DNA of 64,000 nt from Ferruginibacter sp. (lineage in GTDB: Bacteria; Bacteroidota; Bacteroidia; Chitinophagales; Chitinophagaceae), in the NCBI GenBank assembly GCA_025362235.1, contig JANYGZ010000098.1:1-64000 (forward strand), written 5' to 3'. The notes under the pieces were generated by a model, which worked only from the letters and a program-made list of their open reading frames with translations, had not been told where the DNA came from and searched no databases. Shown here piece after piece: positions 54,163-63,259 of this stretch. A program made the translations under genes and the position numbers. Each line of letters opens with the position of its first letter. Position 1 is the first letter of the stretch.

Positions 54163-54550
54163 AGATTAAAGTTTATTGGTGAATGAAATATTTCCCCTGA
54201 TTAAAAATTTCATAAGTTTACAATAACGAAAATAAATCAAGTACAGAATAAAGTTATTGTATTCTTCTTTAAGGAAATGCAATGATTTATTGCATTGAGG
54301 CACCAGGATACATGGTAAGGCTAGGTAAAGGGCATTGATCGTTTCTTAAGATGATCGGTTGCCTTTGTTATTTTAATCTACTAAGAATCGCTACCAGGTA
54401 ACAAAATTAAATCTTCCGAAATTATAGTATTCACCAACTGTGACAGTGATTAAATATTTCGCTGCAGAGTGAATAGTATTGTCTGCCGTTACGGAATACA
54501 CATCGGCTCTTCGCAGGCTTGCGAACTGTTTAAAATGCCAGCAAAAAAAA
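54163..54550. other. Intergenic region with small hairpins
   Basis: Two hairpins, AATGCAAT/ATTGCATT (54276-54296) and TTCGCA/TGCGAA (54510-54525). No coding sequence or repeat seen otherwise. Confidence 0.5.
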
Positions 54551-54898
54551 TTATTTCTCCTTTAACCCCGTTTTTTTCCAGTCAACAAAAGCAGTGATGG
54601 TGGAATCAGACAGCTTTGGATGCATCTTTGGCATAAACTCATGATCGTCGGGATTTTTTTGAATACGTGTTATCATATCATCAATATTGTCTTTGGCAGC
54701 TGTATAACTACTCAACGGTTTTTTATTTCCTTTACCTTCTATATGGCAAGGTGCGCAACTTGTCTGAATAATTGGCCCGATACTATTTTCATAGGTTATC
54801 TCTTTTGCAGCTACAGTAGCCTTTTTTTTAGAAGAAGAACAGAACTGAAATAATACTACGGCTGTCAGCAACAGTACTGTAATAGATACTTTACGCAT
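54551..54898 (-). CDS. Single-haem cytochrome c-type lipoprotein
   Basis: 115 residues. Lipoprotein signal with Cys at about residue 20 (FQFCSSS). One haem site CAPCH near residue 53 and a distal Met in HEFMPKMHP. An envelope-anchored electron carrier or sensor. No partner gene adjacent. Confidence 0.85.
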   Translation of the reverse strand: MRKVSITVLLLTAVVLFQFCSSSKKKATVAAKEITYENSIGPIIQTSCAPCHIEGKGNKKPLSSYTAAKDNIDDMITRIQKNPDDHEFMPKMHPKLSDSTITAFVDWKKTGLKEK

Positions 54899-55139
54899 TT
54901 GGATAAGTTTATATGAATGTATTAATGACTACACAAATTAACTGATTTATTGTTAATCGGGAAAAAAAGCGACGAAAGCGATAAATACTGCGACTAAAGC
55001 AATCCACTACATTAATTTACTTAAGAGAAATAAGGAAGCATTTTACATCATTGAAATATTTGCAACAGCAAGGGCGAGGGTTTTTATAAAAGAAAATGCA
55101 TAAAAAATAAGTAAATTGTAATGATTTAAAACTACTGTC

Positions 55140-56267
55140 ATGAAACGATTGCACCTTGTTTGCCTGCTGCTTTTATTTGCAGCTGATATTTGCCAGGCTG
55201 TACCTGCAGGTATTCATCCCCCTTTAGCGATTGGTGCTGCTGCACCAGCTTTTAACCTGAAAGGTACAGATGGAAAAATGTACACCCTCGCTTCTTTTAA
55301 AACCAGCCCTGTGCTGGTAATAGTTTTTACCTGCAATCATTGCCCCACTGCACAGGCTTATGAAGACAGGCTGATACGGTTAAAAAAAGATTATGGAAAT
55401 AAAGGTGTGGCAGTAATGGCCATCATGCCAAACGATCCTGCTTCCATTACCCTGAGCGAATTGGATTATACGGATATGAGCGACAGCTATGAGGAAATGA
55501 AAATACGAGCAGCACAAAAGCATTTCAACTTTCCATATTTGTACGATGGCAACACAGAGGCGGTATCAATTGCCTACGGACCGGTGGCCACCCCGCATGT
55601 TTTTATTTTTGACAAAGAAAGAAAGCTCCGCTACCAGGGACGGATAGACGATATGGAAAAGCCATCAAAAACACCCACCAGTTTTGACACCCGTAATGCT
55701 ATTGATGCGTTGCTGGCCAATAAAGAAGTTACCACCCCAACAACAAAAGTTTTTGGCTGTTCTGTTAAATGGGCAGAAAAAACCGAACTGGTAAAACAAA
55801 GCAATGAGAAATGGGCAAAGCAACCTGTAATGCTGGACAGTATTACAGAACAAGGCATAAAAGACCTGGTGAAAAACAGCGGCGATAAACTAAGACTGAT
55901 CAATATCTGGGCTATCTGGTGTGGCCCCTGTGTAACAGAATTTGACGATTTTATTACTATCAACAGAATGTACCGCAGCAGGGATTTTGAATTTATCAGC
56001 ATTAGTGCAGATGATCCGGCGACAAGGGATAAAGTGTATAAATTTCTGCAAAAGCACCAGGCAGCCAATACCAACTACCTTTTTAATACCGATAATAAAT
56101 ATAAACTGATAGAAGCAGTGGATCCCAATTGGCAGGGCGCTTTGCCTTATACTTTACTGGTAGAGCCGGGTGGTAAAATAGTGTATTCAAAACAAGGGCC
56201 GATTGATTTAAAGGAAATGAAGAAGACAATTGTAGATAACCCAATGATCGACAGGTTTTTTAAATAA
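55140..56267 (+). CDS. Secreted double thioredoxin-fold protein
   Basis: 375 residues. Signal peptide to about ICQA (residue 19). Domain 1 (about 30-205) is AhpC/TSA-like with FTCNHCPTAQAYEDRL, a CxxC redox site. Domain 2 (about 210-375) is TlpA-like with NIWAIWCGPCVTEFDDF and the cis-Pro region GALPYTLLVEPGG. A FGCSVKW sequence joins them and carries a further cysteine. It may pass electrons between its two domains in the periplasm. Confidence 0.9.
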   Translation: MKRLHLVCLLLLFAADICQAVPAGIHPPLAIGAAAPAFNLKGTDGKMYTLASFKTSPVLVIVFTCNHCPTAQAYEDRLIRLKKDYGNKGVAVMAIMPNDPASITLSELDYTDMSDSYEEMKIRAAQKHFNFPYLYDGNTEAVSIAYGPVATPHVFIFDKERKLRYQGRIDDMEKPSKTPTSFDTRNAIDALLANKEVTTPTTKVFGCSVKWAEKTELVKQSNEKWAKQPVMLDSITEQGIKDLVKNSGDKLRLINIWAIWCGPCVTEFDDFITINRMYRSRDFEFISISADDPATRDKVYKFLQKHQAANTNYLFNTDNKYKLIEAVDPNWQGALPYTLLVEPGGKIVYSKQGPIDLKEMKKTIVDNPMIDRFFK

Positions 56268-56562
56268 ATTAATGCTTTGATATGAACCCGTCTGTAAGAA
56301 AGAAGAAGACACACCTGGTTTTGTTGAAGTGACCAGCTGCTGACCGGCTTGTAATTGTACCTATCTATTGTTTAAAAAGAGTTTGACATATACAAAAATA
56401 CAAACGCCGGATATACACCCGGCGCTATAGAATTTTGGTAGTAAATTGGATCCGCAAATTACTAAGGGGTATTTGCGTTGGCCATTTATGGCTGAACATA
56501 GGAAAAATATCTTTAAAGATGCTGTTCACTTTTGTCAAAAAATGCAACCTTTTTTTACTTTT

Positions 56563-56883
56563 TTAAAATTGAGAATACAGTTTCTGTCCCCCGCTTAAAA
56601 CAATATCTGCATCTTTATGCATATACAGCTTACACACCTCATCTTCTAAAACTGTTACAAGGTTTTGTGTAGTTGCCTCAAATAATTCCTGCAGGCTTAT
56701 TTTATCTGCATAAAACATCTGCAGGCATATAGTGTCTGTTTCAAAAAATACCTTGCCGCCTTGCTTTACAAGTACTGCAGATAATATCACTGCACCAAAT
56801 TCGTTTTTATACAACGAAAGTTCTACCCCGGCATTATCTATAATTTGTTCCCTTAATATTAGGCTTGAGGTATCTAAAACCAT
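56563..56883 (-). CDS. Hypothetical protein
   Basis: 106 residues, no signal peptide or membrane segment. Begins MVLDTSSLILREQI. I do not recognise a family. Upstream lie a small ORF and decayed coding remnants. Confidence 0.45.
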   Translation of the reverse strand: MVLDTSSLILREQIIDNAGVELSLYKNEFGAVILSAVLVKQGGKVFFETDTICLQMFYADKISLQELFEATTQNLVTVLEDEVCKLYMHKDADIVLSGGQKLYSQF

Positions 56884-56936
56884 CCTGTTTTTATTTATGT
56901 AAAATTACTGCTGCTCTTAACAACTGATGGGGACAA

Positions 56937-57068
56937 ATGACACAAAATATTGAATTGCTGCTGTTGATAAAACAAAATAAAATTTATCTTGAATTGTTAG
57001 CGGCCAGCAAAAAACCTTATCAGGATTTTGAGAAGCTAAAGAATTTATTTAAATGTTTAATGGGCTAG
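56937..57068 (+). CDS. Possible 43-residue small protein
   Basis: ATG 56937 to TAG 57068, reading MTQNIELLLLIKQNKIYLEL and ending KNLFKCLMG. Too short for the ORF track. Helical, leucine-rich composition looks protein-like, but this could be chance. It ends on the terminal codons of a minus-strand remnant. Confidence 0.3.
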   Translation: MTQNIELLLLIKQNKIYLELLAASKKPYQDFEKLKNLFKCLMG

Positions 57069-57524
57069 TAAAAACTATTTGCGGCATCACGCAAAATGGC
57101 TGATACAAGACTATTACTGTCACCTGCAAATTTTTCCAGCACAATAATTTGAGTTCCGGTATTGTACAAAAAATTATGGTTGCCGGATATATTTGTTATT
57201 TTACAAACACTAAAAATACTTTGCCATTGTTGATGCAGGCTTGTATGTCTTCTAAGGAAGCCTTGCCATATTCTTTACTATCGCCATAAAAGGTATAGGT
57301 ATTTGACAGTTCATTCTCCAAAAACCAACCGCCGCCGTTTACTTTATTTTTTGCGTTACAATCTGGCTATGGTATGCCGCATTCATCATAATAAGCCAAT
57401 CATCTTCAATTATAAATGTTTTAAACAAGTCCATCGTTACAATTATTTTACTGTTAATAAAACACACAGGCTGCCCAAGGCCTGCTGTAAATAAATTGCA
57501 GTCTGGTTGTGTACTAAAACACAA
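57065..57524 (-). pseudogene. Decayed coding remnant(s)
   Basis: Three overlapping frames on the minus strand look like pieces of protein. A 61-residue piece (57339-57524) has FINSKIIVTMDLFKTFIIED and ends QIVTQKIK. One frame over, VNGGGWFLENELSNTYTFYG, then DIQACINNGKVFLVFVK, ends at TAA 57196-57198; the shift lies in an A-rich run near 57345. A third frame carries FLYNTGTQIIVLEKFAGDSN and ends at TAG 57065-57067. Probably one or two frameshifted genes of unknown function. Confidence 0.45.
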
Positions 57525-57683
57525 AACTAATAATGCAGAAAAAAGATCAGTGAGACAATTGACACAAAAACAAATTGGGAATAGTTCTTATACGACTAAT
57601 TATTTTACCCTAATGATTTTCAATTGAAAAAATTTCGGTAATTAAGCCATCCCGGTATATAGCCGCTAATTTTATCAAACCCT

Positions 57684-57691
57684 TAACTTTG
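57684..57691 (+). promoter_or_regulatory. Candidate -7 promoter box for ABC transporter
   Basis: TAACTTTG matches TAnnTTTG, 25 bp before the start codon. Confidence 0.4.
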
Positions 57692-57716
57692 CCCTCATTA
57701 AATAAATGAATACGCT

Positions 57717-59459
57717 ATGAGTAAAACCAAACAGTCCGTTACCCTTGCACAGGCATTTAAAGAATTTATCTGGCCAAGGAGAAAAGTAGTTTTTATTGGC
57801 CTGGTACTCATTATTATCAGCAGGCTTGCTGGTTTAGTATTGCCCGGCGCCAGTAAATACCTGATGGATGATGTGATTGTGAAAAAAGATTTGCATATGC
57901 TGAAAATTCTGTTGCTGGTGGTGGCTGGATCAATAGTGGTGGATGTTATTTGCTCCTTCCTGCTCACAAAATTATTAAGTGTACAAGCCCAGCGTTTAAT
58001 TGCTCAATTGAGAATTAAGGTGCAGAAAAAAATACTTTCACTGCCCATCAGTTATTTCGATAATAATAAGTCGGGTGCATTGGTAAGCCGCATCATGACT
58101 GATGTAGAAGGGGTGCGAAACCTGGTAGGTACCGGCCTGGTTCAATTGATTGGCGGCCTGATAACCTCCATTATCTCTTTAGTGCTGTTAATAAGGATTA
58201 GTCCCATGATGACTTTTTATGTACTAGTACCGGTGGTGATTTTTGCGGTAGTGGCAGCCAAAGCATTTACTTATATACGCCCTATTTTTAAAACAAGAGG
58301 AGTCATAAATGCAGATGTAACCGGGCGGTTAACAGAAACCATCAATGGGGTAAGGGTAATAAAAGGATTTAATGCAGAAGAACAGGAGAACAAAACCTTT
58401 GAAAAAGGAGTAGAACAATTGTTTCAGAACATAAAAAAGAGCCTTACCTCCACAGCCATTATCACCAGTTCTGCTACGCTGCTTTTAGGATTAGCCTCGG
58501 CAGGCATTATGGGTATTGGTGGCTACATGATCATTCAGCAAAAACTAACTTTTGGTGAATTTCTTTCCTTCACACTTTATCTTGGATTTATGATTGCACC
58601 CATTCTTCAGATGAGCAATATCGGCAGCCAGCTTACTGAGGCATTTGCGGGATTGGACAGAACACAGGAGATCATGAATATGGATCCTGAAAATGATGAA
58701 TTGATAAGAACCCTTCAATTACCTGTTTTAAAAGGTGACATTAAATTTGACCATGTTTCCTTTTCATATGAAGAAGGAAAGGAAGTGGTAAAGGATATTA
58801 GTTTTGATGCCCCTTCCGGATCGGTAACTGCATTGGTGGGCAGCTCAGGATCGGGCAAAACAACTATTGCCAGCCTGGCGGCAACTTTTATTACACCAGA
58901 TTCGGGCACCATTACCATTGACGGCATTGATTTAAGCAAAGTGATTTTAGGTGAATACCGCCAGCACCTTGGTGTTGTGTTGCAGGATGATTTTTTATTT
59001 GAAGGTACCATTCGTGAAAATATTTTATTTGCCCGTCCTGATGCAGGAGAGGAAAGGCTTGGCAAAGCTGTGAGTGCTGCCTATGTAGATGAATTTACCA
59101 ATAGATTTGAAATGGGCCTGGATACATTAATCGGCGAAAGAGGAATTAAATTATCGGGTGGACAACGCCAGCGTATTACCATTGCAAGAGCTATCCTGGC
59201 TGATCCTAAAATCATTCTGCTGGATGAAGCTACCAGCAGCCTGGATACAGAAAGTGAAGCACTGATTCAGCAGAGCCTGAATGAACTGATGAAAGGCAGA
59301 ACCACTTTTGTAATTGCACACAGGCTTAGTACCATCCGCAAGGCAGATCAAATATTGGTGATAGAATCAGGAAGAATTGCAGAAAGAGGAAACCACCAGG
59401 AACTGATTGACAAAAAGGGCCGTTATTATGAATTGTTTACTTACCAGGCGAGAATATAA
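57717..59459 (+). CDS. ABC transporter, fused permease and ATPase (MsbA-like)
   Basis: 580 residues. Six membrane segments in the first 320 residues (ABC exporter type 1 fold) and an ATPase domain with Walker A GSSGSGKT (about 374), signature LSGGQRQR (about 478) and Walker B IILLDEATSSLD (about 499). Half-transporter acting as a homodimer. Substrate, whether lipid A, another lipid, a drug or a peptide, cannot be told. Single gene. Confidence 0.93.
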   Translation: MSKTKQSVTLAQAFKEFIWPRRKVVFIGLVLIIISRLAGLVLPGASKYLMDDVIVKKDLHMLKILLLVVAGSIVVDVICSFLLTKLLSVQAQRLIAQLRIKVQKKILSLPISYFDNNKSGALVSRIMTDVEGVRNLVGTGLVQLIGGLITSIISLVLLIRISPMMTFYVLVPVVIFAVVAAKAFTYIRPIFKTRGVINADVTGRLTETINGVRVIKGFNAEEQENKTFEKGVEQLFQNIKKSLTSTAIITSSATLLLGLASAGIMGIGGYMIIQQKLTFGEFLSFTLYLGFMIAPILQMSNIGSQLTEAFAGLDRTQEIMNMDPENDELIRTLQLPVLKGDIKFDHVSFSYEEGKEVVKDISFDAPSGSVTALVGSSGSGKTTIASLAATFITPDSGTITIDGIDLSKVILGEYRQHLGVVLQDDFLFEGTIRENILFARPDAGEERLGKAVSAAYVDEFTNRFEMGLDTLIGERGIKLSGGQRQRITIARAILADPKIILLDEATSSLDTESEALIQQSLNELMKGRTTFVIAHRLSTIRKADQILVIESGRIAERGNHQELIDKKGRYYELFTYQARI

Positions 59460-59566
59460 TGCAGGTGCATGCCTTTTGTTTTTTATACCTATTTTAAATA
59501 AATGGAAAGTATTTTATGACAATGTAAAAATGAGGGTTGCCACTACTATCAATCATAAAAAATAAT

Positions 59567-59574
59567 TATATTTG
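59567..59574 (+). promoter_or_regulatory. Candidate -7 promoter box for SDR gene
   Basis: TATATTTG matches TAnnTTTG, 40 bp before the ATG at 59615. Confidence 0.4.
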
Positions 59575-59614
59575 ATAGGGCGTCAATTCAGGAGCCTGTT
59601 AAACTCAAAACATC

Positions 59615-60488
59615 ATGTCAACAATACTTATAACAGGTGCCAGCAAAGGCATTGCCGTGCAACAGCTCTTGCATTTGCACGGGCTGGCCACACAGTTGCA
59701 GCAACCATGCGTAACCCTAACGGATTTCCTGAACTGGCAAAAGTAGCGGCTGCAGAAAACTTTCTATCAAAATATATACGATGGATGTTGATTCAGATGC
59801 ATCTGTACAGAATGGGTTTGTCCGTATCAATAAAGAAATAGGACCTATTGACGTTTTGGTGAACAATGCCGGGATAGAGCGTATGGGAAACGTGGAGGAG
59901 GTGAAATTGGAAGAATTTCGTGCGGTTATGGAGACCAATTATTTTGGTGTTATACGTTGCATTCATGCGGTTCTTCCGGAAATGACAAATCGCCGTAATG
60001 GATGCATTATTAACATAGCCTCAGTTGCCGGTAGAATTGCTTCGCCCACGATGAGTGCTTATTCGGCATCTAAATTTGCGTTGGAGGCATTGAGCGAAAC
60101 ACTTGCAGCAGAAGTTAAATCTTTGGGTATACATGTAGCGATAGTTGAACCCGGCATTATCGATACGGATATGGCCAGGCATATTACTGTTGTTCCTGCT
60201 GCCTCCAAATATTCTCACCAGGAACGCCTGGGCGCATTGTTTGCAGCCTCGCTAAAAACCCCGGTATCGCCATTTATAGTGGCTGATAAAATACTGGAGA
60301 TTGCCACGAACGGAACATCGCAACTTAGGCATCGGGTTGGGCCAGACGCTTTGTCCTTTATTGGCTGGCGCCAGTCGATGAGCGACGAGACCTGGGTAGA
60401 TCTTGGTGCCATGGAAGAAAAGGAGTGGTACGACAGGCTGGAAGGAGATTTCTCCATGAAAATAAAGCCTGAGCCACAACCTGCATAA
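59615..60488 (+). pseudogene. Short-chain dehydrogenase/reductase with two frameshifts
   Basis: ATG 59615 reads MSTILITGASKGI, then shifts near 59655: GGCATTGCCGTGC lacks one G of the expected GGCATTGGCCGTGC. The next frame gives RATALAFARAGHTVAATMRN up to about 59760, where a second shift leads into MDVDSDASVQNGFVRI. From there the frame is intact: VLVNNAGIERMGN, the SAYSASKFALEAL catalytic Tyr/Lys and the tail. With both shifts corrected the protein is a normal SDR of about 290 residues. As read it is broken, and ORF callers split it in two. Confidence 0.82.
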
Positions 60489-60596
60489 AGGCGCTGCTCT
60501 ATATTAAATACTGTAAGAAGGAGTTCAAAAAAGACCGCTGATTAATAAATGATCAGTCATCTATTTTAAATTATAAACCCGTGCTATTTTTTTTAA

Positions 60597-60628
60597 AACA
60601 GCCCTTGCATTTTTATGTAAGGGCTGTT
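60597..60628. other. Hairpin upstream of the 60655 gene
   Basis: AACAGCCCTTGCAT, TTTT, ATGTAAGGGCTGTT: 14-bp arms with one G-T wobble. Located after the SDR gene, it may end its transcript or lie in the next leader. Confidence 0.6.
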
Positions 60629-60654
60629 ATCTTTAATGTCTAAATTTATCAGCT

Positions 60655-60951
60655 ATGTATCTTATCAGAGAAGTATTTCAGACAAAACCTGGCAGAGCAA
60701 AAGACCTTGTTAAAATGTTTAAACAGGCAGCACCTCATTTTGAGAAAATTGGGGAAATGAACAATATGAAAATCCTTACAGATGTTGTTAGTAATTACTG
60801 GACGGTGGTGGTTGAATCAGAAACTGAAAATATTGGTGGCTTTTTTAGCAACATGCGTTCGGCAACTATGAGTGATGAACTAAAAGAAATAATGAAAGGT
60901 TATATGGATTGTGTAGCAGGCGGCCACAGGGAAATATTTTTAGTGGAGTAA
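60655..60951 (+). CDS. Dimeric alpha/beta-barrel-like small protein
   Basis: 98 residues. MYLIREVFQTKPGRAKDLVK and WTVVVESETENIGGFF show the strand-helix-strand pattern of antibiotic-biosynthesis-monooxygenase-like and NIPSNAP-like barrels. No catalytic residue recognised. Confidence 0.6.
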   Translation: MYLIREVFQTKPGRAKDLVKMFKQAAPHFEKIGEMNNMKILTDVVSNYWTVVVESETENIGGFFSNMRSATMSDELKEIMKGYMDCVAGGHREIFLVE

Positions 60952-61063
60952 AAAGGTCGTTCGATAATGGACTGCAAAATTTTAAACGCCGGATAGAGTC
61001 CGGAGTGACGGAGTCTTATGATAAAAAATTCACCCTGCTTTCTTAATGCTAATTATTTTAAAA

Positions 61064-61549
61064 TCATGCTTTTAAATAACTCCATCCCTGTTCCTGTTTT
61101 AGTATTACTTCACCAACACCCATTGGCACAAATCCTGCTTCAGGAATCATCTCTTCTTTGGTAATTTTTCTTAGCCTCATGGTATTTTCACAACCCACAA
61201 AAACTACTCCCATATTTTTAAATTCTGTTATCCTTTTCTGTTCAGTAGTTTTTGCTGCAACCAGCATTTCGATGCCAAAGCCATGGGCCACCACTTCAAT
61301 CATAACTGTTTCGCCCCATCCCTCTTTTAAGTGCATTATATTATTCATTAAACTTTTCCATACCAGGGTATCATTACTGCTTAATTGAATAACCACTCTG
61401 TGCCTAACGGTATTTTCTGCTTTGACATTAGCAGGCAAGTCAGTACCAGTGCTGTTGGTTTTATCCTGTTGTGCAAATGCATCCGTTGTTGTAATTGCAA
61501 TCAATGCAATCAGTATGATTTTTTTCATTTGTATTTTTTTAGTGGTCAT
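61064..61549 (-). CDS. Secreted DsrE/DsrF-like sulfur-related protein
   Basis: 161 residues. The start at ATG 61549 overlaps the soxB stop (TAATG), giving translational coupling; ATG 61528 (MKKIILIALIAITT) is an alternative that gives a neater signal peptide ending at FAQQ. RHRVVIQLSSNDTLVWKSLM, EVVAHGFGIEML and MGVVFVGCENTMR follow the DsrE fold with the conserved cysteine. DsrE relatives carry sulfur as persulfides, fitting the neighbouring soxB and TsdA-like genes. Confidence 0.85.
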   Translation of the reverse strand: MTTKKIQMKKIILIALIAITTTDAFAQQDKTNSTGTDLPANVKAENTVRHRVVIQLSSNDTLVWKSLMNNIMHLKEGWGETVMIEVVAHGFGIEMLVAAKTTEQKRITEFKNMGVVFVGCENTMRLRKITKEEMIPEAGFVPMGVGEVILKQEQGWSYLKA

Positions 61550-63240
61550 TAATGAAATTGATAATCTACCCCGGTTACCTGTGTAAGCAGGGTTTGCGGT
61601 GCATCCAATATTTTTGCAGCCATCGGCGGTGTTGGTGTTACCGGGGAATTAACAACAAGATACTCTTTGATAACAGAATGCAAGGTATGCACAGTATTAC
61701 TTGCATTGCTGACTCCCCTGATCCGGCAAAGCATATCAGCAGGGTCACCATCTCTTTCGCAGGCACAAATAGTATACTCCTTATTTTCTTCCAACGGGTT
61801 TCCTGCAATGGAAATAGTTTGTACTCTTTTTCCATTTTCTCCAAAAGCATAAAAACTTATTTGCATACCCTTGAACTTTATCATCCAGCCACCAAAACGA
61901 TCTGCAGCATTTTTTGCAAACACATTGTGCAGTTCTTTTTCAAGCCAAAGTTTTATTTGTTTACCTGTTACGCTTCCGGTCCTAATTGTGCTGTCTACCG
62001 GTAACATATCGTACAGATATCCTTCTGTTATGGGTATATTGCCTGTATGGTCTGCTGTGGTGCAAGGCGGGCAAAAACGAAACCCGTTGGATAGCACCAC
62101 ATCAATATCTTTCATCTTCCAGTGCAAGGCATTTACTATCATTGTATCAATAGGGTTTTCTACAACAAAATATCTATAAAGCGGAATGGTACTGTATCCT
62201 ACTATTTTATTGATTGAATTTTCAAATGCTATTTCGTTGTCGTTCATAATTGCATTAACCGCTGCATCGGCTTTATAATCAGCCGTTGTAATCTCTACCA
62301 GTTTATAATCATCTTTTATTACCTTACCCTTTTCAATAATAAGAGTCAATTTACCAACAAAGGAACCAAATGCACCCGGCTCAACCACTTTTGCATATTT
62401 GCAAATAATCGGGTTTCGTACCCGCTCATGTGTATCGCCTCCTAAAATATAATTTACCCCTTCACACTCAGCAAGATTGGCTAAATAAATTTGTTGTGAC
62501 AAGCCAAGGTGAGCAATAATCATTACATAAGCGCATTGCTCCTGGTTACGTAATACATCTACATAGTAGGCCAGGTTTTCTTCGGGCTTTGTATAAATAA
62601 TTCCTTTGCTGTAATTGGGCGATTGCCGTATTGGAACGAAAGGATCTGTATACCCAATAAATCCAATTTTTACGCCCTTTATATTCCAGGTATAGTAGGG
62701 CTGAAAAATTAATTCGCCTTTTTTTCCTTCACCCAAATCGTGGTACATGTTGGCACAAATTTTTGGAGCATTTAAAGCACCCAACAAAGTCTGCATGGCT
62801 TTTTTATAATAAACAACTTCCCAGTTTCCGGGCAGGTAAAGATCGTAGCCTAACTCATTTAACATAGGAACCATGGCCTTGCCGGTAGTTTTTACAGAAA
62901 GCTCACTACCCTGAAACATATCGCCGGTATCAATAATAAAAGTATTTGGATTTTCTTTTCTTTCTTTTTTAAAGTAAGTAGCCAGCTGGGCATAGCCTCC
63001 TGTTTTGCGAAAAACAGGTTGGTTATTTTCCCAAAATAATTCGTCGTGTGGGTGTACCTGGCAATGTACATCGGTGGTTTGTAAAATAGAAATGGCAAAT
63101 GGTTTATCGTTATCAATATCAGCTTTTTTAACGGGTTGCAGTTTTTGGGCAGTTGCCACAACAGGGGCTGTTGTAACCAGGCCGGCACCTGCAGCAAGTG
63201 AAGTAATTTGTTTTATAAAGTGACGCCTGTTTTTTGCCAT
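61549..63240 (-). CDS. soxB: Thiosulfohydrolase SoxB-like
   Basis: 563 residues. A Tat-type signal (NRRHFIKQITSLAAGAG) precedes a calcineurin-like metallophosphatase fold of the 5'-nucleotidase family. SoxB-specific features: TTDVHCQVHPH, IDTGDMFQGSELS, LPGNWE, GGDTHERV, VVEPGAFGSFVGKLTL, ADRFGGWMIKFKGM and the tail LLTQVTGVDYQF. SoxB releases sulfate from SoxYZ-bound thiosulfate in the periplasm, using two manganese ions. soxYZ and soxXA are not in view. A TsdA-like cytochrome gene ends 19 bp upstream. Confidence 0.92.
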   Translation of the reverse strand: MAKNRRHFIKQITSLAAGAGLVTTAPVVATAQKLQPVKKADIDNDKPFAISILQTTDVHCQVHPHDELFWENNQPVFRKTGGYAQLATYFKKERKENPNTFIIDTGDMFQGSELSVKTTGKAMVPMLNELGYDLYLPGNWEVVYYKKAMQTLLGALNAPKICANMYHDLGEGKKGELIFQPYYTWNIKGVKIGFIGYTDPFVPIRQSPNYSKGIIYTKPEENLAYYVDVLRNQEQCAYVMIIAHLGLSQQIYLANLAECEGVNYILGGDTHERVRNPIICKYAKVVEPGAFGSFVGKLTLIIEKGKVIKDDYKLVEITTADYKADAAVNAIMNDNEIAFENSINKIVGYSTIPLYRYFVVENPIDTMIVNALHWKMKDIDVVLSNGFRFCPPCTTADHTGNIPITEGYLYDMLPVDSTIRTGSVTGKQIKLWLEKELHNVFAKNAADRFGGWMIKFKGMQISFYAFGENGKRVQTISIAGNPLEENKEYTICACERDGDPADMLCRIRGVSNASNTVHTLHSVIKEYLVVNSPVTPTPPMAAKILDAPQTLLTQVTGVDYQFH

Positions 63241-63259
63241 TGCTGTAAAGTTGATAAAA

